Origin: Aggregicoccus sp. 17bor-14
Lineage (GTDB): Bacteria; Myxococcota; Myxococcia; Myxococcales; Myxococcaceae
Length of the DNA: 64,000 bases
Direction: 5' to 3'
Assembly: GCF_009659535.1 (NCBI RefSeq)
Contig: NZ_VJZZ01000009.1
Span: forward strand, 237,882 to 301,881
The stretch's first letter is position 1. Every line of letters begins with the position of its first letter. A model generated the notes under the pieces. The model saw only the letters and a program-made list of their open reading frames with translations. It was not told the origin of the DNA and did not search any database. The translations under genes were made by a program, and so were the position numbers. This document shows, in pieces, positions 51,884-61,500 of this stretch.

Positions 51884-54457
51884 TTAGTCAAAGTCAAACT
51901 CTGTGGCCTGTCGATTCTTCGCCCTCAATACCGCGGCCTCACTTCGAAGCGGCTCTCTATCTGCGAGCGCCGTGCGCACGTCTGCAGCACGCCGCTCCAA
52001 AATTCTGGCCCGCAGCAGTTCGTCGTGGACTGAGCGTCGGCCGAGTTGCGCGAGGGCTCTCTCGGCGCCGTCATAATCTGACTGCGCTAAAGCGAGATGC
52101 ACGTCTAGGCGCTGAGCTGTTGGCTGCCGCCCTGCTCGGGAACGGATGAACTCAACGTCCTGTCGAGCGAGTGCGTGATTCCCAGCGTACGCCGCCGCGA
52201 GTGCGCGCCATCGCCTGATTTCGACCGGGCTCCCAATTCCGCTTGTGATAAGCTTTGAGAGGAGCTTCTCGGCCTGGGAGAAGCTGTGATCGCGCTGAAT
52301 CAAGATTTGCGCTTGCCGAATCGTGGATCGTCCTTCGTCCTGGGGGAGGGACTGCAACCTGCGAATGGTAGCCTCTGCGTCCCCAATCCGTCCCGCCGCG
52401 ATGAGCATCCCAGCTCTGAAGTCGAGAAGTGAGGCGCTATCATCAATCAGATCCTTGTAGTCATCTACCAGTTCCGTAAGTTCGCGCCACATGCCCAGCT
52501 TTTGGTAGCAAGTTGCGAGCTCTTGGACGGCTGAGCGTTCGTATTTCTTTGTGGCGAGCGCCTCTCAAAGAAATGGAAGCGCGTCGCGGTGCTTATCTTG
52601 GCGTCTTAGCGAAAACCCGCGCAAAAACGGGGCCGACCTGTATCCGTTTTTGTCGAACAGCTTCATAAATTGCTCGGCTGCGGCATACTCTCCGAGCCGG
52701 ATGTGGGCGCGCACGACCGAGGAAAGGATTTCCTCGCGCACAGTCTCATCTAGCTTCATCTTCTGCGCGATACTACCCCAGGCCACTACGCGACGAAGCG
52801 CTTCGGCGTCATCGCGTCCTCGCGCGTATGTTTCCCTGATTACTTCTTGAAGCGTTGATGGGAGCAGCAAATTCTGCAGTTCATCGGGGAGAGACTTTCC
52901 CTCCAGAGCATGCATGAATACAAATGCATCAAAGAGCTCGCTCCTGAATTCGCTGTTTTCAACTGACTGTCTCCATTCGTCGCTCAGGGCTGCTGAGAAC
53001 TCCTTAATTAGACCGGAGGGCCCATATCCATATCTGCGGCGAAACATTTCGCGTATCGCGGAGGAAATTGCAAAGCCGCTTCCGGCCACGAGGACGAGAC
53101 ATCCAAGAATTAGGTTGTCGATTGACTCGGCAAAGTCAGGCCCTGATGTCTTGTGGCGAGCCATTACGACGCGTTCCAAAATGCGTCCGCTCAGACGGGG
53201 TACCCAACTTAACATGCATAGCACTTCTTGTTGAACTTCACTTAGTGCTTCCACGTCGAGGTTTTCGCTCAAAATCTCATCTTGAACGCTAAAAAGGATG
53301 TTTGGGCTCTTCTCTAGAATGTGCTCTCCTCGCTGAGCGATCAAACGGACAGCGGCTTTGGCGATGTCGGGATGACCGCCAATCGCACTTACCAAGTTGT
53401 CGCTAGGAGACAGCGGCTTCAACCCGAATGCTCCGGAAGCGAATGTTATAAGTGCGCGGATATCCGGATCCTTGAGCGGCGGCACGTAGAGTTGGAACAC
53501 ATTTCTATGGCTCCGGAGCTCCTCCTCACGGAACTGTCTGTGCGCAACGATGCAGAGCTTGGCCTGTGAGCGCGTGGCCAACGCGTTGAACAAGGGCCTC
53601 ACCCAAGGCTTGGGGTTCCCTCGATCCTCAAACAAGCCACTCCCTGTTACTGCAAAAACGGCCTGCCCCAACTCCCCAAAGTATGCAATCGAGTTGGCAA
53701 CCTCTTCGACTTGTTCAGGCAAGCTCATGTTCTGGAACACGGGCAGGTCGCGCTCGAACGTCTGAAGCGAAAAGTTTGGATCAATCTGCTCCCTGAGCCC
53801 CCTGTAAAGATCGGCGAGGTCAGCGAATTGAGGCAGAAGAAGTTCTGGTCCAAACCGCAGCTCCGGCAACGCTGGCAACGACTGTTCCAGTAGGTAACGG
53901 GCAAACGTTCGGCGGCCGATCCCATTGACGCCCGTGAATACGAGGACGTTGGGGGTCGCATGCGTCTCTGCCACCGCGGTCATCAGGCGCTGGTTGGCCA
54001 TGTCCAAATGCTGGCCGCGACCAAATACCCGTGCAGACAGGGACGAAGGCGCGATCGGCGGGGAGGTCAAGATATGTCGCACATATCTGGCAATATCCTG
54101 CGGATTCCAGCCTGCTCTCGACACCCAGTATTGTCGCATCCAGGTGGGAAGCACCGCGGACGTAATGTCTGCAGATAGCGGAAAAACTAGGACCCTCAGA
54201 TTAGGACGCTGGATCTTCGCAAGCCTAGCCTGGTCAACCTCAAAGCCTACCCAACATGAGTCAATTGAATGTTTCGAGGCGAAGAGGACAAATACCGACG
54301 AGCGGTCTACGCCCTCCTCCATGGCATCCAAGAGTTTCTGTCCGTTCGCAAAGCTTTTCTTGTAAAAAAGGGCAAGGCCTTCAGGGAGGCGTCGCCAAAC
54401 CTTCTCCACAAAGGCGTCGTCGTACCCCGACAGGGACAGAAAGACCTGAGGAACCAT
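51884..54457 (-). pseudogene. TIR - STAND NTPase - TPR (NLR-like) immune protein gene interrupted by one in-frame TGA
   Basis: From ATG 54457 (AGGAGG six bases upstream) the N-terminus is a TIR domain: VFLSLSGYDDAFVEKVWRRL, then SSVFVLFASKHSIDSCWVGFE with Glu73 as the likely NADase residue. A P-loop NTPase follows (GVNGIGRRT at 176-184, with Arg in place of the usual Lys), then winged-helix-like and TPR regions. TGA at 52565-52567 stops the frame after 630 residues. The same frame reads on without shift for 226 more residues of TPR (EALATKKYERSAVQELATCYQKLGMW...) to TAA at 51884. It appears to be one gene of about 857 codons with a single nonsense change. Base composition is clearly lower in G+C than the neighbours. 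Confidence 0.85.
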
Positions 54458-54882
54458 CTGCTCCTCCTAATCTAGGTATTAAGACCGTCGCCACACCCGA
54501 CGGCGCCCGGTTCTTATCATGGAGAGCGCCGAGGAGCATCTTTAACCAGGTTTCCCGCGAGGTTGAGACTATGGGGGCTGGGGGTGGTGTCATCGCCCCG
54601 GGCCATTACGCCTCGAACTCCGCCCGCGTGGTGCCACAAGGGGGAAGGCGAGCCGCGTTCGAGCCCAATGACCCGAGCAATGCCTGGTTGCGGCCCCAGT
54701 GTAACAAAGTGCGCTGTGTCTAAAGGACTGGATCGCTAATCTCGTCGAACAATCGAGCCCGGGGCGTTTAGGTTGCTGCTAGATGTCAGGGCCACCAAAG
54801 CGCGAAGCCAACTACTTTATCGCCGCCACCGTAAGAGGCGCGCAATTAGGGACGCCGAGATGGGGAGACGCGTAAATGGCGC
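54458..54882. other. intergenic region upstream of the TIR-NLR gene (425 bp)
   Basis: It holds the minus-strand ribosome-binding site of the TIR gene and presumably its promoter. I see no gene, repeat or clear promoter in the rest. Small open frames here have no coding character. Confidence 0.5.
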
Positions 54883-55677
54883 TTACTGAGGAGTTCGTCG
54901 CGCCGCTCTCGAACGTTCGATCCTCCGAATACGCTCACTTGTGTCGGATGGCAACCTTACCCAGTTTGTCAATGTGTAATCGGTGGTCACATGGCCCTCG
55001 GGAGTCTTGTGTCGGCTGACGGTAATCTTTAGGCCTATGTAGCGAAGCTCTCGAAGGCGCTTCTGCCAATCGTCTTGCACAGTTCCGGAATTGGCAACCA
55101 GCATCAGGAAGCGAGCAGGTACCGGCTTTCCTGGTGTCGCATGAAGGGCTCGCGCCAGCCGCTCGTGAACGCTCTTGGTGGCCAGGATTTCCCGCATCTG
55201 TTTTGATGTTAGTGTTTTGAAGAGATTCTTTTTCCCCTCGTTGCACGCAGAGCACAGTGGCTCCAGGTTTTCGAAAACCGTCTTCCCGCCCCATGCGCGG
55301 GGAATGCGATGGTCGATGTGGAGTCGAACCTTGTCTTTGGCCGGAGACCTCCCGCACATTTGACATTGTCGGCCGTGTGCATGAAGCACTTCGGCGCGAA
55401 GTGATTTGGAAATTGCCGAGGAGTTCAGCCTTTTGCGGCGAACGCCTTTGTAGACGTAGAATGTATTGCGGCCTTCTCGTCGGCGCTCAATCGTGTGGCT
55501 CGCATCGAGCTCACGCAGGCGACGGTCGACATGTTGCTGGGCGCCGACGCGCAATCGACTGCGGATGTCGTGAATGGTTGCCCCTCGGTTGCCGACGCCC
55601 TTGAGCAAACCAAGGATTGCGTTCTTGAGCTGTTTGCCTCGCGAACCGATGACTGAATTGGTGCGTTGACGGGTCAT
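54883..55677 (-). CDS. HNH endonuclease flanked by winged-helix segments (264 aa)
   Basis: The N-terminal 80 residues look like a winged helix (LLKGVGNRGATIHDIRSRLRVGAQQHVDRRLRELDASHTIERRREGRNTFYVY). The HNH domain has zinc Cys105/Cys108 and Cys142/Cys145, with HIDHRIPRAWGG as the catalytic His segment and the later Asn in FENLEPLCSACN. The C-terminal part (RFLMLVANSGTVQDDWQKRLRELRYIGLKI...TDYTLTNW) looks like a second winged helix. That order suggests a sequence-specific nuclease, perhaps a restriction enzyme. It is divergent from the NaeI-like gene, sharing a 113-bp control region. Composition is lower G+C. Confidence 0.85.
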   Translation of the reverse strand: MTRQRTNSVIGSRGKQLKNAILGLLKGVGNRGATIHDIRSRLRVGAQQHVDRRLRELDASHTIERRREGRNTFYVYKGVRRKRLNSSAISKSLRAEVLHAHGRQCQMCGRSPAKDKVRLHIDHRIPRAWGGKTVFENLEPLCSACNEGKKNLFKTLTSKQMREILATKSVHERLARALHATPGKPVPARFLMLVANSGTVQDDWQKRLRELRYIGLKITVSRHKTPEGHVTTDYTLTNWVRLPSDTSERIRRIERSRAARRTPQ

Positions 55678-55790
55678 GCGGCGATCTGGACTCGCAGCTC
55701 GGCCCAGATCAACAGCAAGTTTTCGATTGTGACGGGCGACGAGCCAGGATCGAGCTTGATCTCTTTCGGGATCCTGCGCTGATCGGCTCC

Positions 55791-56711
55791 ATGGCTAATC
55801 GCGACCTAGAGCTAGAGGCGGTTGAAAAGGCGCTCCTCGGGGAGAACGCTAGCGTCACCCAAAATGCTATTGGGTGGGTCCTGCGCGACACCATCGACCA
55901 GCTTCTCGATGGTCAGCACACGGGCCGATACCGTTGGGAGCAGCTATTTAAAACCGAGAAGACCCACGCTGGCACCATGGTAGAGATTAACCTGCAGCGG
56001 GCGATGCAATTCGTTGACGGAGATGTGCTCGATTTCAAAATTGCCGGCGTCGAGGTTGACTGTAAGTTCTCGCAGTCAATCTTTGGATGGATGATTCCCC
56101 CGGAAGCTGTTGGCCACTTGTGCATGGTCGTGTGGGCAAGCGACGCGGAAGCTAAGTGGTCGCTCGGGTTGGTCCGTGCGTCGCCAACGCTCCTATCCGA
56201 CAGCCAGAACCGCGACGGCAAGAGGACGCTCTCTCGAGCCGGTCAGACAGCGGTTAAGTGGCTATTCGACCACGCCCCCCTTCCGCCGAATGTCTATCTC
56301 GGACTACGGGAGGAGCAGGTGAAGGATATTTTGAATCCTGCAATTTCCGGCCAGAAACGCGTCAATAAACTTTTCATTCACGCGCAGCGGCGAATTGTTG
56401 GGAGGGGGGCCGTCGCGACCGCGGCGCAGCAGGATGACTTTCTCAAACGCGTTCGTGAGAACGGCGGTGCCCGGGAGAAGTTACGTCCACTGGGTATCGT
56501 GATATTTGGTCACGAGCACGAGGCGTTGACCAGGGGCCTAGGCCTTCCAACTCCGCACAAAGGAGAATTCGTGTCAGCTCGACTCGTCCTCGCAGAGCGT
56601 GGGGCTCAGGGTGCGGTGGAAATCGGCCAAAAGTGGTGGCGTCTTGCCGCCGAGCACGATCCACAAAAGGTGGACGCTCCACTACTTCCCCGCGCCGACA
56701 GACATACTTAA
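55791..56711 (+). CDS. NaeI-like type IIE restriction endonuclease
   Basis: Recognised from the NaeI sequence: VLRDTIDQLLDGQHTGR, LFKTEKTHAGTMVEINLQRAMQF, AGVEVDCKFSQS, GWMIPPEAVGHLCMVVWASD, RRIVGRGAVATAAQQDDFLKRVR and GLGLPTPHKGEFVSARLV. Active-site counterparts of NaeI Glu70, Asp86, Asp95 and Lys97 are Glu65, Asp81, Asp90 and Lys92. The residue matching Leu43 of NaeI, whose change to Lys turns that enzyme into a topoisomerase, is Leu38. NaeI cuts GCCGGC after binding two sites; the same specificity is likely but inferred. 306 aa. Its stop overlaps the convergent vsr stop. Confidence 0.95.
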   Translation: MANRDLELEAVEKALLGENASVTQNAIGWVLRDTIDQLLDGQHTGRYRWEQLFKTEKTHAGTMVEINLQRAMQFVDGDVLDFKIAGVEVDCKFSQSIFGWMIPPEAVGHLCMVVWASDAEAKWSLGLVRASPTLLSDSQNRDGKRTLSRAGQTAVKWLFDHAPLPPNVYLGLREEQVKDILNPAISGQKRVNKLFIHAQRRIVGRGAVATAAQQDDFLKRVRENGGAREKLRPLGIVIFGHEHEALTRGLGLPTPHKGEFVSARLVLAERGAQGAVEIGQKWWRLAAEHDPQKVDAPLLPRADRHT

Positions 56712-57133
56712 GCGGCTCCGCCGCGGATTCTCTCGCTGATTACACCTAAGCGAGCAGCAAGTGTAGTTGGACGGAGAGCTTCACACTCCCAAACTACGAA
56801 AACCTTGTACCCAAGTTGGCGGAGTGCGTGGCGGTTCTCTTTGTCGCGTTCAACGTTCCGCTCAAGCTTCGGTACCCAATACCCTCGCTTCGTCTTTGGC
56901 ACGTGCCCATCGACGCAACGACTGTGCTGATGCCAGTAGCAGCCGTGGACGAATACGACCGTCTGCCAGCGCGGAAGAACGATGTCAGGACGGCCAGGAA
57001 GCCTCTGCTCACTAAGCCTGAATCGGAAGCCCAGGCGGTGAAGTGCGCGCCGCACGAGCAGTTCCGGTCTCGTATCGCGAGACCGGATCCTCCGCATGTT
57101 TTCGCTACGAGCCTCTTTCGAGAGCAAGTCCAT
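56708..57133 (-). CDS. vsr: Very short patch repair endonuclease Vsr
   Basis: Vsr nicks next to T-G mismatches left by deamination of methylated cytosine. The 141 residues show the family throughout: RSENMRRIRSRDTRPELLVRRALHRLGFRFRL, PGRPDIVLPRWQTVVFVHGCYWHQH with the catalytic Asp in RPDIV and zinc-binding His/Cys, and KLERNVERDKENRHALRQLGYKV. It begins 5 bp after the methyltransferase stop on the same strand, so dcm-vsr is an operon. Confidence 0.96.
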   Translation of the reverse strand: MDLLSKEARSENMRRIRSRDTRPELLVRRALHRLGFRFRLSEQRLPGRPDIVLPRWQTVVFVHGCYWHQHSRCVDGHVPKTKRGYWVPKLERNVERDKENRHALRQLGYKVFVVWECEALRPTTLAARLGVISERIRGGAA

Positions 57134-57138
57134 TCTAC

Positions 57139-58167
57139 TTAAACGGCAATTCGTTCGTCCTGGGTGAGCAGCAGTTGGGTGGGCATTTTAAGTGCCACGC
57201 GGGACTTGTCCGATGGCGCCTTATGAATAGCAGCGCGAATCGCCCGGCCGACAGCCTGGGCAACCGGAGGAGGAAAGGCATTGCCTACTTGACGGTACGC
57301 CGCCGTCTTTTTCCCTGAAAAGATCCACGAATCGGGGAAGCCCTGGATTCGGGCAACCATCCGGACCGTGAGCTTCGGCAATCCATCGATTGGAAAATCG
57401 CGACCAGGTCCTTCGTTCGCGATACCCAGTCCGTCGACCCCTAGTTCCTTCCACTGCGCACGCGCACGCGTCGGACCGAGGTCTGGTCCACCATGCTTCT
57501 TCGATCCTCCTACGATAGTTGGCGCAATCTTGTTCGCGCGCGCGACCCAGCCGTTGGCGCCACTCCATCCATGCTGAGACATTAGGTCAGCGAGCACTTG
57601 TCCCACCGTCGGCGTCGTCTTAACCGGCTGGGGCCACTTGAAGTACGGCGCAATATGCGCCCGAAGCGCGACCAGCAAGAATCGAGGACGGAGCTGTGGC
57701 ACGCCGTAGTCAGAGGCATTGAGAAGTTGCCACGACGACTCATAGCCAAGGGCCGACAGCTGGCGGAGGATTCCATCACGGTAGCCGGTGAACTTGTCGG
57801 AGGCGAGGCCCCGAACATTTTCAAGAAGCACCGCAGATGGCCGTGTTTCCTTCACGAGCCGAATGGCCTCGGGAAAGAGGTCACGCTCGTCATCCGCACC
57901 AAGCTGCTTTCCCGCGATCGAGAAAGGAGGACAGGGGACCCCCCCTGCAAGGAGGTCGATGCCCTTGAGATGCCGACCAGAAAAGCAACGCAGATCTTCT
58001 TCAAAGACCCGCCACTGAGGTCTGTTCAGCCGGAGCGTCGCACACGCATCCCTATCAATTTCAACGGCCGCTGCGTGTCCAAAGCCCGCAAGGTCTAGGC
58101 CGAGTGCTTGTCCGCCAGCCCCTGCACAAATTTCAACGGCCGTCAAACTTGGCTTCGTTTGCCTCAC
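57139..58167 (-). CDS. DNA (cytosine-5) methyltransferase of the NaeI-like system
   Basis: It methylates cytosine C5 in its target site to protect it from the NaeI-like enzyme. Motif I VEICAGAGGQALGLDLAGF, catalytic Cys79 in the PCPP motif (GVPCPPFS), ENV at 116-118 (VLLENVRG), the QLRPRF motif VIII and motif X (YRQVGNAFPP) are all intact. A target-recognition region of about 80 residues lies between VIII and IX. 342 aa from GTG 58167. Coupled to vsr downstream. Confidence 0.95.
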   Translation of the reverse strand: MRQTKPSLTAVEICAGAGGQALGLDLAGFGHAAAVEIDRDACATLRLNRPQWRVFEEDLRCFSGRHLKGIDLLAGGVPCPPFSIAGKQLGADDERDLFPEAIRLVKETRPSAVLLENVRGLASDKFTGYRDGILRQLSALGYESSWQLLNASDYGVPQLRPRFLLVALRAHIAPYFKWPQPVKTTPTVGQVLADLMSQHGWSGANGWVARANKIAPTIVGGSKKHGGPDLGPTRARAQWKELGVDGLGIANEGPGRDFPIDGLPKLTVRMVARIQGFPDSWIFSGKKTAAYRQVGNAFPPPVAQAVGRAIRAAIHKAPSDKSRVALKMPTQLLLTQDERIAV

Positions 58168-58594
58168 GCACCCTCCGCTCGATCCCCTACTTCAACGTAC
58201 GCACCGTAGTCCACCGGCCTGACATTCAGCGCGTCCGCAGCATTCGTCAACAAACGGGCGGTTCAGAAGTGGTGCCCGAAGGCACCGCGTCCTGCCCCGG
58301 CGGGCGGCGTCCTGTAGCTACCCCGGGGGCGAGGTGCGATGTCCCCACGCGATGTTAAGAGCGATCGATGCTACCTAGGGCTCCGCTCACTCGGACGCAA
58401 CCATCACTTGATGACGCGGAGGCGGGCACAGCACACTGGGTGACTTGTCCGCGAACGCAGTCATTTCAGTAGCTTGTGCGGTGAGTGCGCGGCCTAACTC
58501 GCATTTCGGGGAACAGCTCTGCGGCTTTGCCTCCCGCCGTCGCCACCGAGCTCGGCAATCCAATGTGGATTAGTGGGCTTAGTCTCGTTTGCAG
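58168..58594. other. intergenic region between the R-M set and the helicase unit (427 bp)
   Basis: No gene, hairpin with T-run or repeat stands out. Composition is mixed. Because the methyltransferase and the helicase-fusion gene are both on the minus strand, the region must contain the methyltransferase promoter and the end of the helicase transcript. Confidence 0.5.
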
Positions 58595-61500
58595 CTATCC
58601 GCCGCGCGGAACGCGAAGCACGTCCCCTAGCCGGTGCGGAACCGGTTCGCTCAGGGCCCAGTGAATCGTAATGGGCTTCTCTCCCTGCCAGGAGGCGAAC
58701 GTGACCGGGCCGCAGTAAATGAACGGGGCGGCGCTTCCCGACGTCCGCTTCTTCTGGGCTCGGACGAAAAGCTGGACCTGAACGCCGCTCGCGACGTGGT
58801 TTTTTAGCGCTCGGCCGTGTTTGCTGTCTTTTGCGGTGCGATTCTGGCTTTGCCATTGGAACGCAAGCGGATCGAGAAACCTGTCGGAGTACTTGAAGTT
58901 CTCGGTCATCGCGCCCTTCTCCAGTGTCACCAGCAGGAAGAGGTGTTTCTCCGTTGCGACGAAGCCCGAGTTCCAAATGGCCTCCGAGAATTGGAGGCCG
59001 AAGAGGGCAGGGATCTGCTCGCGGGAGTACTCACGCCAGGGTTCGAGCGTGACCTCGCGCTGCTTTCCGACGGGCTTGAGCCGGTAGCCCTCTCCAGCGG
59101 GTTCACAGGCCACGAGGTGGTTCGTTCCCGGCTGTCCTGCATCGGGGCCGAACCAGGTTCTCAGGATTGCCGGCAGCTCGTTCTGCTCCTCCCCGGGCTT
59201 GCGCACCACGTTGAGCGCAACCTTCACGAAGTTCGCGTCGTACGTGTTCCCGTCGACCTCAACCTTCGTCCAGCCTTCGGGAATACCCTGCACCTTGTCC
59301 CGCTCGAGAGGGAACAGGATGGGGCGCCCTCCCGACTGGTTCACCTTGACCATGAATCCTTCTGCGGCTTGCTCCACTCCCTCGCGTCCCAGGTACTCCG
59401 CAAGCCTCCAGTCGACAAGCTCTCGCGCGAGGCCCTGGAGTTCGGGCCGCGCGTCTTCCGAGACGTCGACGGTCGAGCGAAGGGTGCTCCCGTCGTAGGC
59501 GAAGTAGGCCCTCCCACCGGTTCCCTTCGCACCCGTCCACGCGTCGATGGGGTTACGCTCGAGGAGCGTGCGCAGGGCCGAGGGGCTCTGGAGTGCGTCC
59601 CCCACGTCCGCGCGTAGCTGCGCGCTGCGCTCGGCGAGTCGTCGCACTTCGCTGACGAGCTCCTCGATGGCCAGCGTGCCGGGCAGGGCGTCCCGGTTCA
59701 GCAGGGCCTGCACGACGAGCATCTTGTAGCTCTTGGTCATCTGCGTGACCTCGAGCGCATCCAGGAAGCCCGAGGCCGTCTCTAGCGCTGCCTGGGCCGC
59801 GGGGCTGAGGTCTCCCATCGCGCGCACGAAGCCGAGCCAGGAGCCGTAGCTCTTCCGCGCCGAGCGCGGCGCGTAGCCGTCATGGTGGGCCTCGGTGGCC
59901 GTGGGGCGCTCGCCGTGTCGCTCGCGGAAGTCCTCGTAGTACGTGCGTAGCGCGTCGCCGGCCTTCGGCAGGCGCAACAGGCCTCGCAAGAGGTCCAAGG
60001 CCTTCAGCTCGTAGGTGGCCTCGCAGCCCGGCGGGAGCTCCCACTCCCCATGCTGCAGTCGCTCGAGCGCGGCGCTCAGCTCGCGATCGTTCCCGGTGGG
60101 GAGCCCCAGGAGCGCTCGCGGCTTGAGGAGGAAGGTGCGGTGGTTGCCGATGTAGTCGATGACCGTGAGGTGCGACTTCCCCTCGGAGCGGCGCAGGCCT
60201 CGGCCGAACTGCTGGAGCCAGAGGATCTGCGACTCCGTGGGCCGCAGCATCATCACCGTGTCGATGGCCGGGAGGTCCACGCCCTCGTTGAACATGTCGA
60301 CGGCGAAGACGACTTGGAGCTCGCCTGCTGCGAGCCGCTCGAGCGACGAGGCGCGCGGCGCTGAGGTCGGCCCCGAGTGCACGGCTGCACAGCGGACTCC
60401 GCGCTCCTTGAAGTAGTCCCGCATGAAGTCCGCGTGCCGCTGGGAGACGCAGAACCCCAGGGTCCGCGCCCCGCCTCGGCTGCGCCACTGCTCGAGGATG
60501 TTCTGGGCACGCGCCTGAGTGGCGACGGCGGAGGTGAGCGCCTCCTCGTCAAAGCGGGTGCTGCGCCAGGGAATGTTCCGGTAGTCCACCTCATCCGGGA
60601 CGCCGAAGTAGTGGAAGGGGCAGAGCAGCTCTCGCCGGATGCCATCCACCAGGTCGCAACGGAAGACGAGGTTTTCTCCGCACAGCTGGAGGAGGTCTCC
60701 ACCATCACTTCGCTCCGGGGTTGCCGTGAGGCCGAGGAGAAAGGCGGGCTCGAAGTGCTCGAGGAGCCGGCGGTAGGTCTTCGCGGACGCGTGGTGGAAC
60801 TCGTCCACCACGATGTAGTCGAAGGCCCGTGGGTCGAAGTGGTCCAGGTGCGCCTGGCGGCCCAGGGTCTGGATGGAGGCGAAGAGGATATCTGCCCGCG
60901 GTGCCTTCTCCTGGCCCGAGTAGCGGCCGAAGTGGGCGCTGGGGCGGATGCGGCGGAAGGTCTTCAGCGCCTGGTCGAGGATCTCTTCTCGGTGGGCGAC
61001 GAAGAGCACACGCCGGAACTCCGGTCGGTCCGAGTCGAAGGCGCTGAGCCACGTCTTGCCTAGGCCCGTGGCCAGCACGACGAGCCCTGCGCGGTTGCCC
61101 CGGGCCCGCGTCTCCTCCAGCGCGGCGAGCGCGCGCCTCTGGATAGCGTTCGGCGGCGGTGGCGGCTCCACGCGCTCCATCTCGGCGTCGACGACCGGTG
61201 GCATGGCGACGGCCGTTCGGCGGCGCGTTTCGTATCGGTCCACCCACTGCGCATCGAGCGCCTGGGTGGAGGGGTGCTGGAAGAGCGACTCGAAGGCTTC
61301 CACGGCCTGGCCGAAGCCGGCCCGGTCGCGCGAGGTGACGATCCGGTAGTTCCACTCCACGCCCTCTTCGAGGGCCGAGCGCGAGAGGTTGGAGCTGCCC
61401 ACGTACGCGACGCCCTCGCCACCGTGGGCTCGGCACAGGTAGGCCTTGGGGTGGAAGCTCGTGCCTGCACGGGAGAAGACGCGGAGCTGGAGCTGTTGGG

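Noticed and set aside
51884..54457. Two separate genes (630 and 202 residues)
   Set aside because: They are in the same frame, separated only by one TGA and 25 further codons with TPR-like sequence, and the second has no ribosome-binding site.
57598..58098. Plus-strand open frame of 166 codons opposite the methyltransferase
   Set aside because: It lies wholly within the methyltransferase gene and its translation resembles no family.
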